From assembly GCA_013813615.1 (NCBI GenBank), contig JACCRJ010000383.1:1-7749 (forward strand): a stretch of 7,749 nt of DNA, written 5' to 3'. Positions 1 to 5,720 of the stretch are shown in pieces. Both the position numbers and the translations under genes were made by a program. Numbering within the stretch: position 1 is the stretch's first letter; the number at the start of each line of letters is the position of its first letter. Below the pieces are notes generated by a model. It made no database searches and had not been told where the DNA came from. It saw only the letters and a program-made list of their open reading frames with translations. Origin of the DNA: Lautropia sp. (GTDB lineage Bacteria > Pseudomonadota > Gammaproteobacteria > Burkholderiales > Burkholderiaceae_E).

Positions 1-51
1 CTCCTTCTCGTTCGGCCCTTCGCCCCATCCAGGCAGCTACTACGGCTCAGG

Positions 52-59
52 TATAAAAT
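52..59 (+). promoter_or_regulatory. Possible -10 element upstream of the EF-G gene
   Basis: The AT-rich octamer TATAAAAT stands out in a GC-rich leader and resembles a sigma-70 -10 box. It would place transcription start roughly 55 bases before the EF-G start codon. I see no convincing -35 hexamer 16-18 bases upstream, so the call rests on one element only. The first 50 bases of the window hold no feature I can support. Confidence 0.35.
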
Positions 60-119
60 TGCGCATCGCCAGCCAAGCGCTGCCAGCGGCCTTTGCAGGT
101 CCATATCTCAAGGTTCACC

Positions 120-2249
120 ATGTCCAGGCAGAAAGATCTCACCCGTTACCGCAACATCGGCATCATCGCCCACATCGACGCCGGCAAGACGACTACCACG
201 GAGCGGGTGCTGTACTACACCGGCCGCAAGCACCAGATCGTCGAGGTGCACGACACCAAGGACGGCAAGGGCAGCACCACTACCGACTACATGGAGCAGG
301 AGCGCAAGCGCGGGATCACCATCCAGAGCGCGGCGGTATCGACCGAGTGGAAGGGCTACCAGATCAATCTGATCGACACCCCGGGGCACGTCGACTTCAC
401 CGTCGAGGTCAATCGCAGCCTGCGGGTGCTCGACGGCGCCGTCGTGGTATTCGACGGGGTGGCGGGTGTCGAGCCGCAGACGGAGACCAACTGGCGACTG
501 GCCAACCAGTACAACGTCTCACGCATGTGCTACGTGAACAAAATGGACCGCATGGGCGCCAACTTCGGCCACTGCCTCACCGGCATCCGCGAGCGGCTCG
601 GTGCCAACGCCCTGGTGTGCCAGGTGCCGATCGGCAGCCACGACGAGTTCGTCGGGATGGCGGACCTGGTGGCCGGCGCCGCCTACATCTGGTCCTCGGA
701 AGACAAGGACAGCGTCTGGGAGACCGTGCCGCTGGAGGCGCTGGAAGGCCGTTTCAGCTTTTCGGCGACCCGGGACGCCGACTGGATCCGCCAGATACCG
801 CAACTGCGCCAGGACTTGCTGGAGACCGCGCTGGCCGAGGACGACGATGCTTTCACGAATTTCGTCGAGAACGGGGTGTTCGACCCGGTGATGCTGAAGA
901 CGTGCATTCGCAGGGGGACTGTCAGCGGCAGGCTGATACCGGTCTTCTGCGGATCGTCCTTCAAGAACAAGGGCGTTCAGCAGCTGCTCGACGCGGTCGT
1001 CGATTACCTCCCCTATCCGGGAGAGAACGGCGGCATCCATCTGGTGGACCCCGACGGCAAGGATATCGCGGAGCAGGAGATCAAGGACGACGCGCCGGTT
1101 CGGGCACTGGCCTTCAAGATCATCAACGACCAGTTCGGCACGCTGACGTTCGTGCGGATGTATTCCGGGGTGGTGAAGAAGGGCGACACCCTGGTCAACG
1201 TCACCCGCGGCAGGAAGGAGCGCATCGGGCGCATCGTCGAGGTCCAGGCCAACCACGTCAAGGACATCGACGAGACGCGCGCCGGCGACATCTGCGCCTT
1301 CGTCTCGATGAAAGATACCGAGACCGGCGACTCGCTCTGCGACCCCGAACATCCGGCCCTGCTCGAGCGGATGCGCTTTCCGGATCCGGTGATCAGCGTG
1401 TCGGTGGAACCGAAGACGCGCGACGACGTCGACAAGATGACCACCGCGCTCTACAAGATGGCGCGGGCCGATCCGTCACTGCGCCTGCAGGTGGACCAGG
1501 AGACGGGGCAGACCGTGCTGCGCGGCATGGGTGAGCTGCACCTGGAAATCACCATCGACCGGATGCGCACCGAGTTGGGCGTCGAAGCCAACATGGGCAA
1601 GCCCAAGGTGAGCTTCCGGGAGGCCTTCGGCACGCCGGTGGATCGCATCTACACCCACAAGAAGCAGACCGGCGGCTCCGGCCAGTTCGCGGAAGTGAAG
1701 ATGGTGTTCGAGCCGCTGGAGCCGGGCAGCGGCATCGTATTCTCCGACGAGATCTCCGGCGGCCGCATTCCGAAGGAGTTCATCCCGTCGGTCGAACATG
1801 CGATCCGCACCGAGAGCAAGCAGGGCCAAGTGGCCGGTTACGAGGTGGTGGATTTCAAAGCGCGGCTGATCGACGGGAAGTTCCACGACGTCGACAGCTC
1901 GGCTCTTGCCTTCGAGATCGCCGGCCGCTACTGCTTCCGCGAGTCGCACAAGGCCAGCAAGCCGAAGCTGCTGGAGCCGATCATGCGGGTGGAGGTTGTC
2001 ACCGAGAGCACCTATCTCGGCGACGTGATCGGCGACATCAACCGCCGGCGCGGCCAGATCACCGATCAGGGGCAGAAGGGCCCGCAGGCCTTCATCCAGG
2101 GATTCGTGCCGCTGGCGGAGATGTTCGGCTACATCAACTTCCTCCGCTCGGCCACGAGCGGCCGCGGCAACTACACGATGGAGTTCAATCACTACTCGCA
2201 GGTGCCGGCGGGGATGGTGGACAAGTTGCTGGAGAAGGAGGCTCGTTAG
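120..2249 (+). CDS. fusA: Elongation factor G (translational GTPase), probable paralogue
   Basis: A cytoplasmic GTPase of the EF-G family, 709 residues and complete. EF-G drives ribosomal translocation; paralogues may instead act in ribosome recycling or under stress. All five GTP-binding motifs are present: AHIDAGKT (17-24), RGITI (64-68), DTPGH (86-90), NKMD (140-143) and GSSFKNKG (278-285). Domains II-V follow, including the domain IV segment with [10 protein letters not shown] and the domain V ending [15 protein letters not shown]. The ATG at 120 is preferred because AAGG lies 6 bases upstream and the protein starts just before the conserved N-terminus; an in-frame TTG at 93 has no such support. 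Between HD (44-45) and MEQE (58-61) there are 12 residues, against 7 as I recall in E. coli FusA. That length resembles mitochondrial EFG1 and spirochaete/planctomycete-type EF-Gs. No rpsL, rpsG or tuf is adjacent, which supports a second copy (fusA2-like). The EF-G family call is very secure; paralogue status is inferred. Confidence 0.95.
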   Translation: MSRQKDLTRYRNIGIIAHIDAGKTTTTERVLYYTGRKHQIVEVHDTKDGKGSTTTDYMEQERKRGITIQSAAVSTEWKGYQINLIDTPGHVDFTVEVNRSLRVLDGAVVVFDGVAGVEPQTETNWRLANQYNVSRMCYVNKMDRMGANFGHCLTGIRERLGANALVCQVPIGSHDEFVGMADLVAGAAYIWSSEDKDSVWETVPLEALEGRFSFSATRDADWIRQIPQLRQDLLETALAEDDDAFTNFVENGVFDPVMLKTCIRRGTVSGRLIPVFCGSSFKNKGVQQLLDAVVDYLPYPGENGGIHLVDPDGKDIAEQEIKDDAPVRALAFKIINDQFGTLTFVRMYSGVVKKGDTLVNVTRGRKERIGRIVEVQANHVKDIDETRAGDICAFVSMKDTETGDSLCDPEHPALLERMRFPDPVISVSVEPKTRDDVDKMTTALYKMARADPSLRLQVDQETGQTVLRGMGELHLEITIDRMRTELGVEANMGKPKVSFREAFGTPVDRIYTHKKQTGGSGQFAEVKMVFEPLEPGSGIVFSDEISGGRIPKEFIPSVEHAIRTESKQGQVAGYEVVDFKARLIDGKFHDVDSSALAFEIAGRYCFRESHKASKPKLLEPIMRVEVVTESTYLGDVIGDINRRRGQITDQGQKGPQAFIQGFVPLAEMFGYINFLRSATSGRGNYTMEFNHYSQVPAGMVDKLLEKEAR

Positions 2250-2264
2250 GCGTGCTTGGGCTTA

Positions 2265-2290
2265 GCCGTCCTTATGCCGCCATGGACGGC
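2265..2290. terminator. Hairpin between convergent genes, possible bidirectional terminator
   Basis: GCCGTCC (2265-2271) and GGACGGC (2284-2290) form a perfect 7-bp inverted repeat around a 12-base loop. ATG and CAT inside the loop could pair to extend the stem. It spans the aminotransferase stop codon and begins 15 bases after the EF-G stop, where transcripts converge. Neither strand has a U-tract after the stem, so it is not a canonical intrinsic terminator. Confidence 0.3.
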
Positions 2291-3414
2291 ACCACCCGGT
2301 CCAGCGCCGTCTCCAGGTTGCGGACCGTCCGGTCGATGTTGTGGAGTTTGTCGAGCCCGAAGAGGCCGATCCGGAAGGTCCTGAAATCCGCCGGCTCATC
2401 GCACTGCAGCGGCACGCCGGCAGCGGTCTGCAGCCCGGCATCGAGGAACTTGCGGCCGGACTGGATGTCGGGATCCGAGGTGTAGCTCACCACGACGCCC
2501 GGCGCCTTGTAGCCGGCGGCGGCGACGCTGCGAAAGCCCCGCTTCTCGAGCAGCATGCGCACCCTGTCGCCGAGTTCCTGCTGCTCCTTGCGGACCCGCT
2601 CGAAGCCGTACGCCTCGGTCTCCTTCATCACGTCGCGCAGGTTGGCGAGGGCGTCGGTGGGCAGGGTGGCGTGATAGAGGTGGCCGCCTTTCTCATAGGC
2701 CTCCATGATCTGCAGCCACTTGCGCAGGTCGCACGAATAGCTGGTGCTGGTAGTGGTTTCGATCCGCTCGCGAGCCTGCCGACCCAGCATCACCAGCGCA
2801 CAGCAGGGCGAGGCGCTCCAGCCCTTCTGCGGCGCGCTGATCAGCACGTCCACGCCGACCGCGGCCATGTCCACCCAGATCGTGCCGGAGGCGACGCAAT
2901 CCAGCACGAACAGGCCCCCTGTATCCCGCACCGCCGCGGCGACCTCGCGCAGATAGTGGTCGGGCAGGATCATGCCGGAAGCGGTTTCAACGTGCGGCGC
3001 GAAGACCAGCGCCGGCTTGTGCTCGCGAATGGCGGCGGCCACTTCCGCGGCAGGCGCCGGCGCAAAGGCAGACTCGCGCTCGTTGCTGGTGCGGCGCGCC
3101 TTCAGGACGACCGTCTCCGAGGTGACGCGTCCCATCTCGAAGATCTGCGACCAGCGGTAGCTGAACCAGCCATTGCGGATCACCAGGACCTTGCAGTCAG
3201 TGGCGAACTGCCGGGCCACCGCCTCCATGCCGAAGGTTCCGCTGCCCGGCACGACGATGGCCGACTCGGCCTGGTAGACCGACTTCAGCACCGCCGAAAT
3301 GTCCCTCATCACGCCCTGGAACTTCTGCGACATGTGATTAAGCGCGCGGTCGGTGTACACGACGGAATATTCGAGAAGCCCGTCCGGATCCACATCGGGC
3401 AGCAAAGCTGGCAT
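2272..3414 (-). CDS. Class V PLP-dependent aminotransferase, alanine/serine-glyoxylate type
   Basis: A 380-residue fold-type I PLP enzyme of the class V aminotransferase family (alanine-, serine- and aspartate-glyoxylate aminotransferases and relatives). Such enzymes move an amino group from a small amino acid to glyoxylate or pyruvate in the cytoplasm. Expected landmarks are in order: phosphate-binding GSGT (57-60), HVETASG (141-147), the PLP-ring aspartate in LDCVAS (D172), the Schiff-base lysine in SAPQKGWS (K197), and a C-terminal FRTFRIGLFG block whose arginines (R345, R348) probably bind the substrate carboxylate. The start at 3414 is chosen because GGGGAGG lies 5 bases upstream; extending to an alternative start at 3543 adds 43 low-complexity residues that run through the intergenic region. 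It converges with EF-G and diverges from the GNAT gene. The lysine context QKGWS differs from the QKALNAPPG I recall for typical AGATs, so the substrate may differ. The family is secure and the substrate is not. Confidence 0.93.
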   Translation of the reverse strand: MPALLPDVDPDGLLEYSVVYTDRALNHMSQKFQGVMRDISAVLKSVYQAESAIVVPGSGTFGMEAVARQFATDCKVLVIRNGWFSYRWSQIFEMGRVTSETVVLKARRTSNERESAFAPAPAAEVAAAIREHKPALVFAPHVETASGMILPDHYLREVAAAVRDTGGLFVLDCVASGTIWVDMAAVGVDVLISAPQKGWSASPCCALVMLGRQARERIETTTSTSYSCDLRKWLQIMEAYEKGGHLYHATLPTDALANLRDVMKETEAYGFERVRKEQQELGDRVRMLLEKRGFRSVAAAGYKAPGVVVSYTSDPDIQSGRKFLDAGLQTAAGVPLQCDEPADFRTFRIGLFGLDKLHNIDRTVRNLETALDRVVPSMAA

Positions 3415-3419
3415 CGCAA

Positions 3420-3426
3420 CCTCCCC
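3420..3426 (-). promoter_or_regulatory. Strong ribosome binding site fixing the aminotransferase start
   Basis: On the minus strand GGGGAGG sits 5 bases before the ATG at 3414. It is the reason for rejecting the longer frame that opens at 3543. Confidence 0.75.
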
Positions 3427-3442
3427 AAGACACGTCGCCTGC

Positions 3443-3458
3443 GCGGCCGGATGGCCGC
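3443..3458 (-). other. Short GC hairpin in the aminotransferase leader
   Basis: GCGGCC and GGCCGC form a perfect 6-bp stem around a 4-base loop. In the minus-strand transcript it ends 16 bases before the ribosome binding site at 3426-3420. It could be an mRNA structure affecting translation or stability. It could also be a chance event in GC-rich DNA; no anti-Shine-Dalgarno pairing partner is obvious. Confidence 0.3.
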
Positions 3459-3496
3459 ACCTGAACCTGAAAAGGAATGATCGCACAGCGTCCGCC

Positions 3497-3529
3497 GGCT
3501 GCAGCGGTGCGACAATGCCCGCTGCAGCC
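3497..3529. promoter_or_regulatory. Operator-like inverted repeat between divergent genes
   Basis: GGCTGCAGCGG (3497-3507) and CCGCTGCAGCC (3519-3529) are perfect 11-base inverted arms around an 11-base spacer. Arm centres are 22 bp apart, about two helical turns. Each arm contains the 8-base palindrome GCTGCAGC, so the element also reads as two copies of one short palindrome on the same DNA face. It lies in the 141-bp divergent region, 27 bases before the GNAT start. An operator for a dimeric or tetrameric regulator controlling both genes is plausible. An RNA hairpin in the GNAT leader is the alternative. No regulator gene is present in the window. Confidence 0.45.
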
Positions 3530-3555
3530 ACCCGACCAGCCACGCGGAGCCCAAG

Positions 3556-4023
3556 ATGCAGCCATCAGAGCGGGAGCATCCACCCCTGATCCGGCAGGCG
3601 ACCCCGGCGGATCACCAGTCCTGGCTGGCGCTCTGGCGCGGCTACCAGACCTTCTACAAGGTCAGCATCGACGACGCCACCACGGCGGGCACCTGGCAGC
3701 GCCTGCTCGACGACGCGGAGCCGATGTGGTGTGCAGTTGCCGACGTCGACGGCAAGCCCGCCGGCATCGTGCACTTCCTGACCCACCGCAGCACCTGGAC
3801 GTCCGGCAACTACTGCTACCTGCAGGATCTGTTCGTCGCGCCGTCGCTGCGCGCGCAGGGCATCGGCCGCGCGCTGATCCGGTACGTCTACGCACGCGCC
3901 GCCGATCTCGGCTGCTCGCGCGTCTGGTGGTTGACGCACGAGACCAATGCGCAGGCGATGCAGCTGTACGACCAGGTGGCCGACCGCAGCGGCTTCGTCC
4001 AGTATCGCAAACTGCTCGGGTAA
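3556..4023 (+). CDS. GNAT-family N-acetyltransferase
   Basis: A 155-residue single-domain acetyltransferase of the Gcn5-related family, which moves an acetyl group from acetyl-CoA to an amine on a small molecule, peptide or protein. The acetyl-CoA binding motif A runs from about residue 89 to 112, with the R-x-x-G-x-G signature as RAQGIGRA (99-106) after the strand LQDLFVAP. Motif B follows as RVWWLTHETNAQAMQLYDQVA and ends in the typical GF-x-x-Y pattern (GFVQYRK). The length suits a stand-alone GNAT. The start is supported by GGAG 6 bases upstream. The gene diverges from the aminotransferase and is followed 26 bases later by the MBL-fold gene, so those two are probably co-transcribed. Members of this GNAT group are very diverse, so no substrate can be assigned; an amino acid or polyamine is possible from context only. 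Confidence 0.9.
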   Translation: MQPSEREHPPLIRQATPADHQSWLALWRGYQTFYKVSIDDATTAGTWQRLLDDAEPMWCAVADVDGKPAGIVHFLTHRSTWTSGNYCYLQDLFVAPSLRAQGIGRALIRYVYARAADLGCSRVWWLTHETNAQAMQLYDQVADRSGFVQYRKLLG

Positions 4024-4049
4024 GATGACCGAAGCATCAGGAGATCCGC

Positions 4050-5009
4050 ATGAGCGCAACATTCGCATCCAAGGCCGACATGACGGCCAAGAAGGTTTCA
4101 TTCACCCGGTTGTCGGACAATGCCTATGCCTACACCGCAGAGGGTGACCCGAACTCCGGCGTGATCATCGGCGACGACTGCTGCATGGTCATCGACACCA
4201 CCGCAACGCCGGTAATGGCCCAGGACCTGATCGCGCGGATCCGCGAGGTCACCGACAAGCCGATCAAGTACGTGATGCTCACGCACTATCACGCGGTGCG
4301 CGTGCTTGGCGCCTCCGCCTATTTCAAGGAGGGCGCTCAGGCGGTGATCGCCAGCCAGGGGACCTACGACCTCATCAAGGAGCGCGGCGCTGCCGACATG
4401 AAGAGCGAGATCGAGCGCTTTCCCCGCCTGTTCCAGGCGGTGGAATCGATCCCGGGGCTCACCTGGCCGGAGATCACCTTCGACCGTGAGATGACGCTGT
4501 ACCTCGGCAAGCTGGAGGTCAAGCTGATGCACCTCGGCTGGGGACACACTCGCGGCGACGCCATCGCCTGGATCCCGTCGCAGAAGATCTGCTTCTCCGG
4601 CGACCTGGTCGAGTACAGCGCCGGGGTCTACACCGGAGACGCCCAGCTGGAGGAATGGCCGGCGACCCTGAACGTACTGCGGGCACTCGACGCACAGAAG
4701 CTGGTCCCGGGCCGCGGCCCGGCCCTCGAGAGCCCGGCCGACGTCGCCAAAGGCATCGACTACACCCGCAAATGGGTGACCGACCTCTACAACACAGCCA
4801 AGGCGGGCGTAGCAGCCGGCAAGACGCTGAAGCAGGTGCTCGAGGACACTCGCAAGATAATGGACCCGGTCTTCGGCCATGTCTTCATCTATGAGCATTG
4901 CCTGCCGTTCGATGTGTCACGGGCGTACGACGAGGCCAGCGGCATCAAGAATCCGCGGGTGTGGACAGCGGAGCGCGACATGGAGATGTGGAAGTCGCTG
5001 CAGGCGTAA
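4050..5009 (+). CDS. Metallo-beta-lactamase-fold protein with an altered zinc site
   Basis: A 319-residue MBL-fold protein, with no signal peptide evident, so probably cytoplasmic. The usual HxHxDH motif reads H79-Y-H81-A-V83-R84: the first two histidines are kept, but the aspartate and third histidine are replaced by V and R. The later ligands are H166 in GWGHTRGD (kept), D185 in FSGDLVEY (kept), and PGRG at 220-223 where hydrolases such as glyoxalase II and RNase Z usually have PGHG (R222 in place of His). Zinc site 1 (H79, H81, H166, plus bridging D185) is thus intact while the specific site 2 ligands are missing. The C-terminal extension (about 225-319) carries YEHCLPFDVSRAYDE, with H283 and C284 as candidate replacement ligands. 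AGGAG lies 6 bases before the ATG. It probably forms an operon with the GNAT gene. The fold is secure; activity is unknown and it may be a mononuclear or non-hydrolytic member. Confidence 0.9.
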   Translation: MSATFASKADMTAKKVSFTRLSDNAYAYTAEGDPNSGVIIGDDCCMVIDTTATPVMAQDLIARIREVTDKPIKYVMLTHYHAVRVLGASAYFKEGAQAVIASQGTYDLIKERGAADMKSEIERFPRLFQAVESIPGLTWPEITFDREMTLYLGKLEVKLMHLGWGHTRGDAIAWIPSQKICFSGDLVEYSAGVYTGDAQLEEWPATLNVLRALDAQKLVPGRGPALESPADVAKGIDYTRKWVTDLYNTAKAGVAAGKTLKQVLEDTRKIMDPVFGHVFIYEHCLPFDVSRAYDEASGIKNPRVWTAERDMEMWKSLQA

Positions 5010-5111
5010 GGGCACGGCCGTTACAGGGGCTATCGCGGGCATTGACGATTTAGATTGGCGCGACCGGTCTGTATTTGCTACGGTGGCGAATGCGCAGCAG
5101 CAGCCGACCGG

Positions 5112-5128
5112 CGCTGACTGACTCAGCG
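5112..5128. promoter_or_regulatory. 17-bp perfect dyad upstream of rubrerythrin
   Basis: CGCTGA (5112-5117) and TCAGCG (5123-5128) are perfect inverted arms around the 5-base spacer CTGAC. The length and symmetry suit a helix-turn-helix dimer operator; the same bases would form a 6-bp stem in the mRNA leader. It ends 31 bases before the rubrerythrin start. I do not recognise it as a known Fur, OxyR, FNR or IscR consensus. Confidence 0.35.
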
Positions 5129-5130
5129 AC

Positions 5131-5148
5131 CCGTTTACACCGTTTACA
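5131..5148 (+). repeat. 9-bp tandem direct repeat abutting the rubrerythrin RBS
   Basis: CCGTTTACA occurs twice with no gap (5131-5139 and 5140-5148), and the second copy runs into the ribosome binding site. It may be a protein-binding direct repeat or a replication-slippage duplication. Confidence 0.6.
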
Positions 5149-5154
5149 AGGAGG
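5148..5154 (+). promoter_or_regulatory. Near-consensus ribosome binding site of rubrerythrin
   Basis: AAGGAGG sits 5 bases before the ATG at 5160. It is the strongest Shine-Dalgarno sequence in the window and suggests high translation of this gene. Confidence 0.8.
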
Positions 5155-5159
5155 GGATC

Positions 5160-5579
5160 ATGAGCTTGAAAGGTTCGAAAACCGAACAAAACCTGAAGGA
5201 CGCATTTGCCGGGGAGTCGCAAGCCAACCGGCGTTACCTGTACTTCGCGAACAAGGCGGACATCGAAGGGCAGAACGACGTTGCCGCCCTCTTCCGCTCG
5301 ACCGCCGAAGGCGAGACCGGCCATGCACATGGCCACCTCGAGTTCCTGGAGGAAGTCGGCGATCCGGCCACCGGCCTGCCGATCGGCAGCAGTCGGCAGA
5401 ACCTGACGGCCGCAGTTGCCGGAGAAACCCACGAGTACACCGACATGTACCCGGGCATGGCCAAGACGGCGCGCGAGGAAGGGCATGACGAAATCGCCGA
5501 CTGGTTCGAGACGCTGGCGAAGGCCGAAAGATCGCACGCGAACCGGTACACGAAAGCGCTGGACGCGCTGACCGACTAG
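5160..5579 (+). CDS. Short rubrerythrin (diiron peroxidase domain only)
   Basis: A 139-residue ferritin-like four-helix-bundle protein of the rubrerythrin family, cytoplasmic, expected to reduce hydrogen peroxide to water at a diiron centre. All seven ligand positions known from Desulfovibrio rubrerythrin are present with the right spacing: E19 (AGES), E52 and H55 (ExxH in EGETGH), E89 and E92 (AGETHEY), E123 and H126 (AERSH). E92 matches the redox-switching glutamate (Glu97) that marks peroxidase-type rubrerythrins. The protein ends right after the bundle. Classical rubrerythrins of about 190 residues add a C-terminal rubredoxin domain with two CxxC pairs; here there is none, and there is no cysteine at all. 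Electrons must therefore come from a partner, for which the iron-sulfur protein encoded 141 bases downstream is the obvious candidate. The very good ribosome binding site suggests abundant product. Family assignment is secure; the donor is inferred. Confidence 0.95.
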   Translation: MSLKGSKTEQNLKDAFAGESQANRRYLYFANKADIEGQNDVAALFRSTAEGETGHAHGHLEFLEEVGDPATGLPIGSSRQNLTAAVAGETHEYTDMYPGMAKTAREEGHDEIADWFETLAKAERSHANRYTKALDALTD

Positions 5580-5584
5580 CGGCA

Positions 5585-5597
5585 CCTGCCTCGCAGG
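5585..5597 (+). other. Small hairpin just after the rubrerythrin stop
   Basis: CCTGC and GCAGG form a perfect 5-bp stem with a 3-base loop, starting 5 bases after the stop codon. There is no following U-tract. It may protect the 3' end of a processed rubrerythrin mRNA or be incidental. Confidence 0.3.
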
Positions 5598-5618
5598 ATC
5601 CGCCGCGACGCCGGAGGG

Positions 5619-5634
5619 CCGGGCAGCAGCCCGG
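5619..5634 (+). other. GC-rich hairpin between rubrerythrin and the Fe-S gene
   Basis: CCGGGC and GCCCGG form a perfect 6-bp stem around the loop AGCA. It is followed by GGAAGA rather than a run of T, so it is not a canonical terminator. With the hairpin at 5585-5597 it may lower read-through or mark an RNA-processing site, which would let rubrerythrin be made in excess over the downstream proteins. Confidence 0.35.
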
Positions 5635-5655
5635 GGAAGATCTGTACCTGGCTGC

Positions 5656-5685
5656 TCATGCAGCACAGGTTCATGCAGCACAGGT
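5656..5685 (+). repeat. 15-bp perfect tandem duplication in the Fe-S gene leader
   Basis: TCATGCAGCACAGGT occurs twice back to back (5656-5670, 5671-5685), followed by a partial third start (CATGG). Each copy carries an ATG in the frame of the Fe-S gene (MQHRF, then MQHRS), but neither has a ribosome binding site like the one before 5721. It is probably a recent slippage duplication; a regulatory direct repeat is possible. Confidence 0.7.
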
Positions 5686-5720
5686 CATGGGCCGCGCAAC
5701 GGTCAAAAGGAGTTCTCCCG

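Larger units (their letters stand above)
5010..5159 (+). promoter_or_regulatory. Leader and likely promoter region of the rubrerythrin gene
   Basis: This 150-bp gap has an AT-richer stretch (about 5041-5080) that includes TTGACG at 5042-5047 and GTATTTGCTA at 5071-5080. These are promoter-like, but I cannot pair a good -35 and -10 at 16-18 bp spacing. Farther down are a 17-bp dyad, a 9-base tandem repeat and a strong ribosome binding site. A promoter here is expected from the layout; its exact position is not shown. Confidence 0.4.

Noticed and set aside
1..58. Tail of an upstream gene at the window edge
   Set aside because: A plus-strand frame ends at a TAA at 54-56, but fewer than 20 codons are visible and they show nothing recognisable.
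59..1534. A 491-codon open frame on the plus strand overlapping EF-G
   Set aside because: It is a low-complexity Arg/Gly/Pro/His-rich translation of the EF-G gene in another frame, typical of GC-rich DNA. EF-G has complete family motifs over the same stretch.
2341..3480. A 379-codon plus-strand frame antisense to the aminotransferase
   Set aside because: It has no recognisable motif, and the minus-strand aminotransferase has all its catalytic residues and a strong ribosome binding site.
3415..3543. Longer N-terminus for the aminotransferase starting at 3543
   Set aside because: The added 43 residues are low complexity and cover the inverted repeat and leader hairpin. The ATG at 3414 has GGGGAGG at 5-base spacing and starts at the expected family N-terminus.
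5055..5078. TTGGCGCG followed by TTGC, resembling sigma-54 -24/-12 elements before rubrerythrin
   Set aside because: The GG and GC dinucleotides are 20 bases apart, whereas sigma-54 promoters need 12.
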